Source: Gigaspora rosea (taxonomy: Eukaryota; Glomeromycota; Glomeromycetes; Diversisporales; Gigasporaceae). Taken from it: a DNA stretch of 64,000 nucleotides. The notes under the pieces were generated by a model, which saw only the letters and a list, made by a program, of their open reading frames with translations, searched no databases and was not told where the DNA came from. A program made the translations under genes and the position numbers. The stretch spans positions 1 through 64,000 of the forward strand of contig QKWP01001202.1 of NCBI GenBank assembly GCA_003550325.1, in the 5' to 3' direction. Shown one piece after another: positions 10,789 to 23,685 of the stretch; position 1 is the first letter of the stretch, and every line of letters starts with the position of its first letter.

Positions 10789-11164
10789 ATCTAGGGGTTA
10801 GTAAAACTACGGGGCCAACTTATATGATATATATAGCTAATAAAATGATTTGCATGATTTTGTATAACAATCAAATAGATTGATAATAAAATCTGTAATA
10901 CTATACTAACAAGTCTTTTAGCAATAATAACCAAACGCTGATTCAATATATGTTATTGCTATACTCTATTGCCACTAGTTGGTAGATTTATATAGAGATT
11001 GTATACATTTTGGTATTTGCAGAGACAAAATTAACTTCTTTAAAAATAATTGAAATTGTTAAATGCAATCTTATGACTAACTCTAAATATACTTAACAAT
11101 TATACTTTGTAAATTAGTTAAAGAGACACTTCAATATGTACATGATATTAAAGTAAAATATCAT

Positions 11165-13575
11165 TAGCAAATTTATAGTGGTGAAAATTTTCAAAAGATT
11201 TGTGAACCTGTGAAATCTTTTGGCGAACTGCAATATAATTCGAAATATTTTGCAAAAAATATTTTTGAAATATTTTATTTTGAAATAATTCAAAATATTT
11301 TCAATTATTTTAGACCTGGAAAACCAAGCTAGATCAGTATATCTGTAACCTGGGTCATGTTAAGTGCATATTGGACATATTGGACTATATTTCAAAATAT
11401 TTTGAAAATTTGTATAATATTACAAAATCAGATTGGATCTTTATAAATTAGATTTTTTCATTTTGTTTTTTGTTTTCATTTTGTTTTTTCTTTATTTATT
11501 TTTTTTAATTTTTTTACACTTTACAAAAATGCTAGTCTTTTGCAAGAAAACTAACAACTATTTGGCACTTTGTAAGAACTCCAATTTGATTTTGCGCACC
11601 AACTTAGACTTCCAACACTTTGCAAGAACACAACTAATTTCTCTAGCAATTTCTAAATTTCCAAGAATGCTTCTTTAAAGAGATGATTTAGTTTGGCACA
11701 AGTTTTTGCAAGTTTTTGCAAGTTATCACAAGTTTTTGCAAAGTTTCACTTTATTTATTTTTTTTGACATTTTTTGTTTTTTGGTTTTTTTTTAAACTTT
11801 TTTTATTAATTTATTTTATTCTGGTACTTTGTGAGAACACTAACCTCTCTAGTACTTTGCAAAAACATACTAGATTTCCCTAGCCAATTTTTTAGAAGTG
11901 TTTAGAAAAAAGAGAAAGACGAAGGTAATAGTAAAAACAAAAAAGATAGCTGAAGCAAAAACGATAGTTAAAACAAAGAAGCAAAGATAATAGCTAACTG
12001 TGAGATGTATGAAAATAAGTGTGTAGAGTTAGTTTTGTAATTTTTTTTCTACAAATAGTAATTGAATTAGATGTGACAAAGTGCGAAAGTAGTTAAAATA
12101 ATATATAGTAATGTAAAAATAATACTTTAAGAATATATAATAATTAAAATATAATATATAATAAAATATGGAATATTTATTAAAATATATATTTAATTTA
12201 AAAATATAATATATATAATGTATAATAATAATAAAAAATATAAAATTTTTTATATTAAATTGTAAAGATTTTAAAAAAGTTTGAAATTTTGCAAATTATT
12301 GCAAATTATTGTGAAATATTGCAAAATATTGCAGATTTATATGATAATATGCGAAATATTACTTTCTGTAACCCCTGAAGGAGATAATTAAATAGAGGTT
12401 TGCATTGTTTTTTTGGTCTATTTCACAATATTTTACAATATAATTTGACCTTTCAGGGTTACTGAAGGTAATATTTCGCATATTATCATATAAATATGCA
12501 ATATTTTGCAATATTTTGCAATAATTTGCAAAAGTTTAAAATTTTTAAATTTTTGCTATTTAAATAAAATTTTATATTTTTTTATTATCATTATTATAAA
12601 TTATATATATTACATTTTTAAATTAAATATATATTTTAATAAATATTACATATTTTATTATATATTATATTTTAATTATTATATATTTTTTACAGTATCA
12701 TTTTACATTACTACATATTATTTTAACTACTTTCGCACTTTATCGCATCTAATTCCATTACTATTTGTAGAAAAAAAATAAAAAACTAACTCTATACACT
12801 TATTTTCACACACTTCCAGTTAGCTATTATCTTTGCTTCCTTGGTTTAACTATCATTTCTTTCTTTTTTTTTAAACACTTCAAAAAAATAGACTAGAGAA
12901 ATCTAGTATGTTCTTGCAAAGTGCTAGAGAGTTAGTTTTTCTTACAAAGTGCCAGAATAAAATAAATTAATAAAAGTTTAAAAAAAACCAAAAAAAAAAG
13001 AAGTTAAACAAAAAAATAAATAAAGCGAAACTATGCAAAAACTTGCAAAAACTCATGCCAAACTAAATCATCTCTTTAAAGAAGCATTCTTGAAAATTTA
13101 GAATTTGCTGGAGAAATTAGTTGTGGGTTCTTGCAAAGTGTCAAAAGTCTGAGTTGGTACATAAAGTCAAATTGGTGTTCTTGCAAAGCATCAAATAGTT
13201 GTTGGTTTTCTTGCAAAAGACTAATTTTTGTAAAGTGTGAAAAAAATTAAAAAATAAATAAATAAAAGAAAAACAAAACAAAATCAAAAAACAAACCAAA
13301 AAAAGGTCTAATTTATAAAAAATCTAATTTGATCTTGTATCATCATTCAAAATTTTGAAATATTTCGAAAATATAGTCCAGTAAGCTCTTGGTATGAACA
13401 GGTTACAGATATACACATCTAGCTTGGTTTCCTAGGTCTAAAATATTTTAAAAATATTTTGAATTATTTTGGACTAAAATTTTTTTGAAATTACTTCCAA
13501 AATATTTCGAAATCTGCAGTTTGCAAGTTCTTTCAAAAAATTTCACAGATTTGCAAGATCTTTCAAAAGATTTAC
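11165..13575. repeat. giant inverted repeat (arms about 1.2 kb)
   Basis: The left arm (from AGCAAATTTATAGTGG) and right arm (down to about 13575) are inverted copies, with matched landmarks such as CACTTTGCAAGAAC, CACAAGTTTTTGCAAG and AAAGTAGTTAAAATAATAT. The asymmetric centre is about 12390-12455. Near the centre both arms carry ATATGATAATATGCGAAATATTAC. Divergence is modest, so transcription through the unit would give a very long hairpin RNA. Confidence 0.8.
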
Positions 13576-14119
13576 TACTATAAAAAAAATAAAACCTTAT
13601 ATTAACTCTAACTAGTTTGGCTTTTGAATAATTAAAATAAAGACAGTTTGAAGCAGTTTATAGGCTTTGAGTTGTGTGTATAATCTCTTGGCTTCGTTTT
13701 TTTATTATATGAATACATGATTCAGTTTTTTAACAATAAAAGAGCAGCTATAAAATTTTTTATGATTAATTATTTACTTTTGTCTATTTTGAGTTTCAAA
13801 AAAAAAAGAAATTCCAGTAGACAAGTTATTTCTAAAAAAAATTAACAATCAAGAATTTGACCAATTGAACACAATATACCGGTATATGAATTTATATGAT
13901 TTTATATAAAATGACAATTTTTGCATTACTATTAAACTTGTATAACATTGAAGTTGGCCCCTGTGGCTTTACTAACCCCTAGGTACTATATATAATGTAT
14001 AAAAATAATAAATATAAAATATAAAATTTGATAATGCAAAAATTTTAAAAAATTTTATGTAATTACTTATATAAATTACCCAATAAAAGATATAAGCAAG
14101 GCCTCACCTTAAAAAAAAA

Positions 14120-14320
14120 AAAAATTTTAAAAAATTTTGAAAGTATATAAAATATTGTGAAATATTGTGAAAACTGCAGATTTACATGATAATATGTGAA
14201 ATAATATCTCCTGTGACCCCCAAAATGAGATAATTAGATAGAGGTTTGTATTGTTAATTTGGTCTATTTCACATATATTTTGCAATATTTTACAATATAT
14301 TTTGAAATATTTTGAAAGAA
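14120..14320. repeat. fragment of the palindrome centre
   Basis: Matches the 12290-12440 centre of the giant palindrome: ATGATAATATGTGAAATA, GAGATAATTAGATAGAGG and TTTGGTCTATTTCACA occur in the same order. It lies just outside the 3.4-kb element, so it is an independent copy. Confidence 0.6.
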
Positions 14321-14820
14321 ATATATACTAAAATCTTTCAAAAGATTGTAGTTTTTTCGAAAGATTTCATATTGATCGCAATTCTTTTAAAGATTTCAGC
14401 ATGTAATTTCTTTTGAAAGATTTTATATATTTATTTTGCTGATATATATTATAGCTACATATAAAAGTCAAAATTATATTAAGCAAATTAATAATAATAA
14501 TCTAAGTAAAGTTTTTTGAAATATGAAATTACATATATATTAAAATTTTGAAATAATTTGGATAAATTTTTATTAATAACTTTATAATTTACAGTTAAGT
14601 TCAAAAATTTTTAATTTTTTTAATTTTTTTTACTTAAGCATAACTTGTAAAATTTTAATAATAAATGTTAACCAAATTATCTTATACTTTCAATATAAGT
14701 TATATATAATCTGTCTCCTAAACAATATTACTTAGAGCATTATTATCAATTTACTTATTACAATTTTAACTTTTATATATAGTAATTATAGTCAATTATT
14801 TAAAAAAAACAAAATTTAAA

Positions 14821-15972
14821 TTTTTTTTTTTAAATTCAGTAATCTTGCTACTTTTTATTGATGAGAAAAAGTTAATCACTGCTGCCAATAATTACTTACA
14901 AAGCTCTATAAAAAAGAAACTATCCAAATACTAAGTTCAAATACTAAGTACCCAAATTGATCTGCTATAACAACCTTTTATCACAAGTCGGAGCCTGAAC
15001 TGGCTTGAACTTTTGTACAATATACACCAAACTATCACCAACACCAGTATTATATGCCATATCAAGATCACCTTTTCTTTTCTTTAACTTTTTCCTTCTT
15101 CACAAAGGGTATAAAAAAGGGAAAAAGTAAAAAAAAATGACAGAATAGAAAACAAATACACAAGAAAGTAAAAAAAAGGGAAAAAGAAAAAACAAAAGAA
15201 AATAAAAGAAAATGACAAAAAGAAAAAACAAAAGAGAAATGAAAAAGAAATCAAGATAGTATTGTAGTATAATTAAAGCCTATACTACACTTGTAAAAAT
15301 TATACAGTACTAACTAAGATCTCAGTACTTTATTTATAGTGAAAAACCTAATAGAAAAAACTATACTAAAAGGTTGAGATATACTAGCCAAAACTTTTCT
15401 AGAAGACCCATCCATAGACTTCTATTAATCATTGCTATACACATGGTATATCACAGCTTTATGTGTAGCGTATATCTCTTGTAACTTCTCGTGACCTTAG
15501 TTTCCATTTTGAAATAGGTAAACAATGTTGATCTTTTGGAGGGGGTAAGCTAAAATTCCTACTTTTTGGTAAAAATTTTGCAAAATGCTGTATAAAAGGC
15601 TGGAAAACCAATATGAAAAGATTGTGGGAGTTTGTAAAGTACAGAATAATATAGGAGACCAGAAGCATACTTCTACTAGTGCTTCTACAAGTTCTTGACA
15701 TATACTTCTGGTATTTACTAACTACTTGTTTGATAGTTTTGTAGACTTCCACTGGGGAGCCACAAACCCAAAAGGAGTTCTTTTTTAACTCTATTTCAGT
15801 TCTCCAAATAGTCTGAGGACTCATCAAGTTTGCGACTGCTAGTCCTAGTCACTACGAGAGAAGCTTTGTATATTATTCCTATATTAACTAAACAATTGTA
15901 TTGCAGGTTTGTTCAGTAATTGTTGGTTTGAGGAATTGTTAGAAAGAGTTGAATTACGTGTTGAAAAATAAC
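14821..15972 (-). mobile_element. 5'-truncated LINE copy
   Basis: On the minus strand the unit ends with an AATAAA signal (CATCAATAAAAAGTAGC) and a poly-A tail (T run at 14821-14832). CAAAATTTAAA is duplicated on both sides (14810-14820, 15973-15983). An open frame of 122 codons (15827-15459) is the conserved 3' part of this LINE family. Its peptide LPPPKDQHCLPISKWK is cognate with YPLQKIGTVVPILIGK in the copy at 59787-60863. Reverse transcriptase and RNase H are absent through 5' truncation. Confidence 0.75.
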
Positions 15973-16339
15973 CAAAATTTAAAAATTTTTATTTGTTAAA
16001 AAATAATAAAATAACTTATAAAAATATTTATAATAATAAAATATTTAATTCAAAATATTTATAATAATAATATAATTATATAGAGAGTTTATATAGATAG
16101 TAAATAAAAAATTGTAATAGTGATTATAATACAAATATACTTATATAGTGGTAAAAATTATAGTAAAAAAGACTGATAAATTTACAAATGTAATTATATT
16201 GGATTTGTGACTATAGAGGGTGACTATAGAGTTTTGACTATACTTCTAAATTTTAAATCATAAAAATACTATAAATAGATAAACAATTTGATTAATAATG
16301 TAGTATCATCAAATTGAACTTTATAATGTTATAGTTATT

Positions 16340-17060
16340 GATATTGCTAATGCTGAATTTTGACCTATTATGATATGAGGTTTTAAATTTTTTTGGTTAT
16401 TTTTCATTTGTTTCTTATAGGGTTAGAGTAGGGTTTGGGATAGATTTGATAATTAAATTGTATACAGTATATGGATTTTAGCAGGGCTTATAATTTCAAA
16501 CTAGACACAAAATTCAACATCAGCCAAATTTTAGCATTAGCCGTAACAATTATTAATTATCTAAAAATAATAATAATGTAAGAATAAATTTTTATATTTA
16601 TGAGCAAATTTAATGTGTAGTATTTACCAGTAGAAACTTTAACATGCTTGATAATATAATTTACCCGTTGATGTCAATTTTTGTCGTGGCTGATGTTGAA
16701 ATTTTAACATATTTTGATATGAAATTTTAATATTTTTTAGGTGTTTTTTTTTACCCTTTTTAAGATTTGTCAGGTTTTGGATTAGAATTGATATTTAAAA
16801 AGCACATGCATATCTTAGCAGTGCTTATATATTCAAATTGCAACCTCAAATTTTAGTGTCAACTGTGATAATTCTTATTTAAAATTTACAAAAATTTATT
16901 TAGCATTTAATTAAAGATGAAATTCACTGATATAGTTTTTAAATGTTATTATATATCTATAAAATTTTGCATCTAATTTTTAAAGCTAAAATTTAAACTT
17001 AGGATTAAAGTAAAGGTTTGAATTATAGTCTTATATTAAGATTTTTGCAGTGCTGAACAA
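16340..17060. repeat. three diverged direct repeats
   Basis: A block ending in TTTTAGCAGTGCTTA-like sequence occurs three times (ending near 16490, 16830 and 17055), each preceded by a GG-TTAGRRT-type stretch. The first two copies also share ATTTTGATATGAAATTTTAA-like text and are about 345 bases apart. It is non-coding. Confidence 0.45.
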
Positions 17061-17099
17061 ATTTACTTAGTTCATCAGACACTAATTATTAAAGCATTT

Positions 17100-18440
17100 T
17101 TTTAAACTCTTTTATATAAACAAAATTTCCTTTCTGACATAAAGGAATATCTGAATCTATTAATATTTGGAATAAGATTTTATATGATTATTATGAAAGT
17201 AAATATTTTACTTTTGAAAATAAGATTAAATTAGCTATAAATTCTTTAATTGCAATATTCTTATGAGCAAGAACTTAAAAGTTTACAAAATTAATTATAA
17301 AATTTCTATGGATAATACAGTAATTGAATCTTTTTTTGAAAACACTACAATTACTTTTAGAAATTGAAATTAGGTTTGAAGACACATAATAATTAGCAGA
17401 TGTTCTTTTTAAAAATAATACATTGATCTCATTAGAATTTATAATTATGGACTTGGTTCTTAAGAATCAAAATATTAGCAGAAACATTCAACCAAAACAA
17501 CTCTCTAACATTACTAGATCTCAGCTGTAACAATTTTTTGTTTTGAAAATAGAAAGTAAAAATTCCTCTTTAATCTCTTTAAAGCTTGGCAATAATGAGC
17601 TTGGTTTTAGAAGCAAAAGAAGCCTTTGCGGAAGCTCTTCACAAAAAAATTAATCTTTTTAGATCTTCACTATAACAACCTTTTAGAGTTGACAAAGCAC
17701 TTGCAGAGGCTCTTAATAAAAATGTCTCATTAACTTTTTTAAACTCAATTTTAATCAACTTGGTACTGAAGATGAAAAGTAATATTGGAAACTCTTCATA
17801 AAAATATCACGTTGACCTCTTTATATCTTAGGAATAATCATGTTGGTAATCATTGGAGAAAATATTTAGAGTATTTTTTCAAAAACACCGTTTTGACGTC
17901 TTGGATATTGTTATAATTATATTTGCTTTGAAGAATCAAAAGCTCTTTAAAAAAATATTAGATTCACTTCCTTAGATCTTACTTTATCTTTTTTATCTTT
18001 TTTTTCTATTTATTATGAAAATGTAAGAGAATTGGCAGATTTGCGAAAACATAATTTTAACTTTTTTAAATCTTAATAGCTATTAGTTGGCATTTTAAGG
18101 CATTAGAAGATGCTCTTTATAAAAATATTAACTTTTTTAAATCTTTTTATAATCAATTTTGTTCTGAAGCAATAATTCTTCATAAAAATGCTACCGCACT
18201 TATTTTATATATCAACTTATTTTTGAAGGAGAAAAGGTATTAGCAGTAGCTCTTTGCAACATATTACTTATTTAAATCTTAATAATATATTGTGGTTTAA
18301 AGAAGTAAAATTATTATCAGAAACCTTTGTAAAATAAAATATTAATTATGTTGGATCTTTATATTATCAACTTAATTCTAATGAAGCAAAAATATTATCA
18401 AAAATATTTTGTAAAATATGCTTTAATTTCATGAAATATT
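17100..18440 (+). pseudogene. decayed leucine-rich-repeat protein (ribonuclease-inhibitor type)
   Basis: All three plus frames yield pieces of the same repeating theme, in which a short helix (aLHKN) is followed by TLTSLxLxxNxLG. Clear examples are NSSLISLKLGNNELG (near 17570), KNITLTSLYLRNNHVG (near 17815), LFKNNTLISLEF (near 17420) and KNTVLTSW (near 17890). Spacing is about 84-100 bases, matching 28-29-residue LRRs of the ribonuclease-inhibitor class. Stops and frameshifts interrupt nearly every unit, so no product is expected. LRR proteins of this class act in protein-protein recognition and are often expanded in Glomeromycotina. That family context is known; the identity of the parent gene is inference. 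Confidence 0.7.
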
Positions 18441-18878
18441 ATTAATAAAAATTTTAGAAACATTGCTATATTTTAGTTACCAGATGTTTTATATTATTAT
18501 AACGAATATACGAGATTACAGTATGTGTTAATATAGAGTAAAAAAATAACTACTAACACTCTCAGTCGAGACAAGGAAAGATTTTTGTCCGAATAATTTG
18601 AATTATTAGAGCTCATGATTACTTCATTATTACACTAATTAAGTTTTTTATTAATCAGAGATTATCAGAGCAGAGCGCTAAGGTTTTTCAAGTGCTGAAC
18701 TCAAACTGATTTTGCATTACTTATATATGTTGTGCATCAAGTGTCAGTTTAAAATTTAAATGCAAAGTTTTATTAGGATTAGAGTTGGTTGGATACCTAT
18801 AATATAGAGATATTAGTAGAATTATCTGACGCATATTTTAATTACACGCACAAAATATATATATAATTTTTACTAGAG

Positions 18879-19155
18879 TTCTGCACGCCGGGCAATTACC
18901 CATGTCTAAAATTTTGCGATTGTGCCTTTTAATTAGGCATGAACATAGGTACAGACACAAAAATTTGGTACTGGCGCAAAAACTTAGCATGGATTGGCAC
19001 AGGCGTGGAGCACAAAAATATAAAAATTTGGACAGTGCCTGTGCCTTTATAGTATCTCTACTCGTGCCCATAATGTGTCTGGCATTTTTTGTTCCATAGG
19101 CACAGGCATAGCGTGAGGCACTAGTGCCTGAATGATGCCCAATATGCCGTGCATA
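18879..19155. mobile_element. probable MITE rich in GTGCC/GGCAC
   Basis: The left end TGCACGCCGGGCAATTACCC and the right end, inverted, TGCACGGCATATTGGGCAT bracket a 280-bp unit packed with GTGCC, GGCAC and AGGCAT words (for example CAGTGCCTGTGCC and GAGGCACTAGTGCCTGA). Its GC content is well above the flanks. Open frames on both strands are accidental. No firm target duplication could be seen. Confidence 0.45.
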
Positions 19156-19841
19156 GTATTTGCAAAAATCTAATTTTTACATGGTATTTGAATAATAAAA
19201 ATTTTATAATAATTATTACAAATTTCTGACCATTGATACAAGCGATAAATGCGTGACTCTGTCGCAAAACCAAAACAAGTTCGTACAGCCAACAATACTA
19301 TCAAAAAATCAATTAAGTTAAGCAACTCCACTCAAAGTGTACGATTGGACGAGATTTAACGATATGACCAATAGAAGAATATAAAATTTATAAAGATTTT
19401 ACAGGTTTATAAGGTAAGAATTATGGAACACACTTTTTCAAGATTTTAATAATCTAAATTCTGAGGACCTTTTACAGTATTATTTTTTATTTATTTCATC
19501 TATGCTAATTTATGAATTTAAAAATTTGTGGAACTCATAATAACTGAAACTTAGACATTTACACATATGGTTCATTTTATTATTTTTTTCGACGGTTTTT
19601 TTTTGACTTTTTTTTTATATGAACTTCAAGTTTTCTTTGGCATTTAACGCTCTTGTGGTGCTGATTCGTCATTACATTTTTTGTGTTTAGAAGTTCATTG
19701 AAACAATGGATTAAGATTGGTGACACGGAAATCAAATTATAAAGTCACGCGTCACATGACCCTTCTAAGTTACTGTATCACAATATTTTATGAATCCTTC
19801 TAGAATTCCTATAATTCACCTATCATAATAATAATATAACA

Positions 19842-20005
19842 GGGTGAAACCTGAGTTGCGAAATAGTGAAATCCGCTTTGTAGATCGGGTTAGGGTGAAA
19901 TCCGCGTTTTATTATGTTTTTTATTATATAAAAGCGGATTTCACCCTCACGTGATGATCATAGCAGGTTTCACTATTTCACAACTCAGGTTTCACACCCT
20001 GTCGT
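19842..20005. mobile_element. 164-bp palindromic MITE
   Basis: The arms CAGGGTGAAACCTGAGTTGC and its inverse GCAACTCAGG/TTTCACACCCTG-type right end pair over about 35 bases (with GAAATAGTGAAA in both). An inner hairpin is built on AAATCCGCGTTTTATT ... AAAAGCGGATTT. It is non-coding. The flanking target duplication is unclear. Confidence 0.7.
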
Positions 20006-20009
20006 ATTA

Positions 20010-22400
20010 TAATTTAGGAATGTCCGATATACTATGTATTTTAAAGCTTTTGGGAACTTGTACAATGTCAAAACTACCTTTTACGCCAGGCAGGAAATTA
20101 AATCATTCTTATTCATATGCTAAAGATCTGGATTAGAGATTTAGACTAATCAAATATAAAACAAATAAGTTTCTAATTGCTTTATGTCCAATAAATCATT
20201 AAATAAATTTCATGTTTTTTATAGGTTTTAATTCTTAAATCGCAAATGGCGCTTGTATGATTATCAATAAATAAGGAGCTATTCAAATGTTTGATAGACC
20301 CAATATTTGTAAAAAGTTCCTTTGTTTTACCCAATAAGGATAAATAATGTAGTTTAAATTTTGGTCATTCAAGATTATATATACAATACAATACATTTGA
20401 AATACAGTAAACTCATTGTCTTTCAAATTTGTTTTTGATGACAGCAGTTTGTACTTGAATTTTAAATACGCAGTGATGTGTTATAATGAATAATGTATGC
20501 TAAAGAATTTCATTTACGGAATTAAAATTCAATCGAAATTATAAATATTATATATTGAGAATTAAAATTTAGGAGAATAAACTTTAAATTTTTCTGAACA
20601 TTTTCATCTAATTTGTTAATTATTTTAAAAAATAAGTATTTAAGATGACAAGAGATGCTCATTTTTGTTACTGCATTCCTTTGGAAAAGGGCGATATTAT
20701 TTTTACCTTCTTTTTGCTGGAAAGCATCTTTTTAGAATAATTTTGCTAACTTAACTGCTTTAATAACTATATGCTGACAATTATTTAAATTTCAGTTCAT
20801 AGGAATATGTTATATTATCGGTGATATATTACTGTTTAAGTGTAAATTTTTCTTAACAATTATCTATTTCCTATTTAATTTATTTTATTTATTTATTTTT
20901 TTTGGTCAGTATTTTCAAGCTTTAAAGTAATTCCTTAACTTTCTTTATTAAACTATGATGATAAGATATTATATTTACCGAGATTAGTTCTGAATATTAT
21001 ATTATGTTTAGAGATTGCTTTCGGATGTTTTGTCATATTTAAAAAAGTAAGTAATCATTTAATTAATTTATATATATATCTTAAAATATATATACACACA
21101 CAGAGAACAGCGTCTTTGTTAAGAGTCCATTCTGGATTCATTTTTGTTCTCTCATTATTCTTTATCTACGAATTTCTTTTTACGATTGTTAATATTGTAT
21201 CAAATAAAAACACATTATACAAACCTGTAAACAAAGTCAACAAAATTTAAATGATAGCGCAATGGACCTGATTTGTAATAATCAATTTTTTAGGCCTTTT
21301 AATAACAGCTATCATCAGAGAAGGTTTTGAAGTTATTTACAGTATGTTTATGTTAGCTTTTATTTCTTGTAATAAAATAATTAAGCTCAGAATTGTTGAT
21401 TATAATAGGGTTATTATGGCATTATTGTTTTTGCTTATTCAAAAGCCGTCCAATTATAGAAAATGAAGAAGTCCGTTAAATTATTCCATTCAGATAATTT
21501 AATTACTAAATATCAAATTTCTTATTTAGCTTTTAATCTACTGTACTTTATTTGCGACATAACTTTTATGTAGAATGTTAAATTTTATTTAGCTTATTTA
21601 AAAACAATGAAATGGTTGTTACTTGGACATTTAATCTTTTAACCTAATTAAGCAATTATGTATATTTCATAATACTAATATACAGTGTATATATATATGT
21701 ATATGAAAATGTATATTGGCAATATTTTATAAACTAAAATAAAAGTCAAAAGGAGCTCATATTTTTAAAGAATCAATCAATTCTCTTTAAGTACAATATT
21801 AGATGTTTATGTGTATTTTATTCATTTTAAGTATTTCTTAAGTGCATGTTGCAGTTTTTTTTTATATATATCTTAGTTTCAGTAAATTTAGAGTGGTTTC
21901 TGTATTTTAAATATTAATATTTAAGAAAAATTGTAGGATATTTAGTTCTTGCTACATTACTGAATTTTTATATCCAAAATTAATGCTCATAACGCTAAAC
22001 TAATTTTAATAATTTAACTATTATTAATGAAAAATTAAAAGTATTTATTTTATTATTTATTAAAATACTGTGAATTCTTGTGGAGATAGGATGCCCATAA
22101 ATAATAAATAATAATAATAATAATAATAGACATTTAATTTATTAGAAAAGATTGAGGGTCTATAATATGATCACTAATTTTTATATGTTCTATAAATGTA
22201 CTAGAATAAATAATTTCAGATTCACGGATCATTCTTTTCTTCATCAATTAGCTCACTAAATTTATTAATATATTATCATCATTTTTTAATTATACAAATT
22301 TTACAAATTTTGGATGCAATTATTTATTCTCTGGTTTACCATCCAAAAATTTTTTATTAGGTCAGCATTATATTTTAGTATTGTATTTTGATAGTTGATT
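20010..22400. other. long AT-rich interval without recognised gene
   Basis: No protein-like reading, splice-consistent exon or sharp repeat was found in either strand. An (AAT)n microsatellite lies at about 22100-22130 and TA/CA-rich tracts at about 21070-21105. Decayed sequence too diverged to recognise cannot be excluded. Confidence 0.5.
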
Positions 22401-22404
22401 GTGC

Positions 22405-22810
22405 TCATAAGAAAATCTCTACAGGTGAATCTTGATTGTCAAAAAGTGGTTTTTTTTGAGATTTCCCACATAATTCTTCAAAATAAATAAATATTCGATA
22501 CCTTTGTGGGTGGTTTACACGCAAAGCTTCGAGTGCTATGTTTGGCAAAGCACCATAAACATCGTTAGATTTTGTCTCTAATACATTATTAACTAAGGCT
22601 ATAACTTCTAAAATAGCGTTAAATGAATTATCCAGGAATATTGTTACAGTATGTAAGTTGCTTGAGTGCTACAAGTGTTAATAAATTCAATTTATCTTGT
22701 CATCCTAATCGTTCATCAGATCTAAGTTTTTTATACAAAGAACCTCCATCTGCATATTGCACGCTATAATATAATTATCAGTAGTTATATCCTACAATAT
22801 CGAATATTAT
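22405..22810 (-). pseudogene. protein kinase (TKL-like) pseudogene fragment
   Basis: The minus strand contains two kinase-domain pieces. Near 22760 is YSVQYADGGSLYKKLRS, matching the hinge and helix D region that follows the small lobe. From about 22575 to 22405 is NDVYGALPNIALEALR followed by KKPLFDNQDSPVEIF, matching the activation-segment end (VYG-LPYIAPEVL in typical members) and the G-K-PPFDN helix-F/G stretch. The HRDL catalytic loop and DFG are missing, and stops separate the pieces (for example at 22405-22407). Such kinases are massively expanded in arbuscular-mycorrhizal fungi. That is family knowledge; this copy is dead. Confidence 0.6.
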
Positions 22811-23685
22811 TGACTTTAAATATCCCAATATTTGTAACATAATTATTTTACTGTAATGCATAAAGATTGAGTATGCTAAATTTTACCTCATTTAAAAGTT
22901 TTGCTACAATTCATTGAATCCTTGAATCTTATTGAAATTATTCTAATGATCAGATTTCATTATGATCTGTCACAATTAATGCCAATTCATTGAGTGATTG
23001 TCTACATCGTCTCATTATTCAATGAAAAAGATATTATTCTAAAATTACTATTAAAATCGTATAAAACTTGAATGATCTCAGAGAATCCTGTAATTGGATT
23101 TTGATGATTTTGGGTTTGTTGTAACCGTATAATTAAGATACATTGAGATGAACATATATTAGTAAATTACAACGGATCAGTGAACCAAAAGTTATTGCTA
23201 ATTTGTAAACCCGTCCATATGCACACACGTGCGTCCCAAAATAGTGTACGGATGCTTAAAATAATGTGCAAATGCGCGTTACTGACAAAATATGATAAAT
23301 ATATTTTTTTTTAAAACATATTTAAATAATTTGTTTAAAATATTTATTACACAAATTGAACTTCCTTTAAAAATTCTTTATGGGCATTGTTTTTTTTAAA
23401 AAAAAAAAGATTTGTGGTAAAATTAAGCTTTTTTTAATTTTTTTTTTTATTAATTAAAAAAAGGAATACACCACGAATATCAAATTATTATCTATAAAAA
23501 CATGCGTGTTTTAATCCTCATTTGCAAAAAATATTTAAAAACTAGGTGTTCTGATTGGTAGTTTACATGTGATACAAGTATTAAAAAACTAGAATTTTAG
23601 GGTCAGCACGTATGTGTGTACGTACATGTATGTCAAAAAGTATGCGCAGGTGATTACAAAATTTGGAGTTATATCAGTACTACTG
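22811..23685. other. spacer with a possible GT/AC-rich inverted repeat
   Basis: Mostly AT-rich. CACACACGTGCGTCCCAAAAT (about 23222) and, inverted, sequence near 23610 are loosely similar and might be ends of a 420-bp element, but the match is weak. No coding sequence is seen apart from low-complexity. Confidence 0.35.

Larger units (their letters stand above)
10545..13982. mobile_element. 3.4-kb terminal-inverted-repeat foldback element
   Basis: The ends are CTAGGGGTTAGTAAAACTAC and the inverted CTAGGGGTTAGTAAAGCCAC, continuing as GGGGCCAACTT on both sides. The 7-mer GTACTAT is duplicated outside (10538-10544, 13983-13989). The interior is non-coding and dominated by a palindrome with arms of about 1.2 kb (11165-13575). 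A separate 238-bp element (10551-10788) landed six bases inside the left end. The ends and duplication size suggest a hAT-like or related DNA transposon driven in trans. I see no transposase relic inside. Confidence 0.75.

Noticed and set aside
18838-19099. Cys-rich proteins on both strands
   Set aside because: Generated by the GTGCC/GGCAC repeat words of a probable MITE; mirror readings on opposite strands argue against coding.
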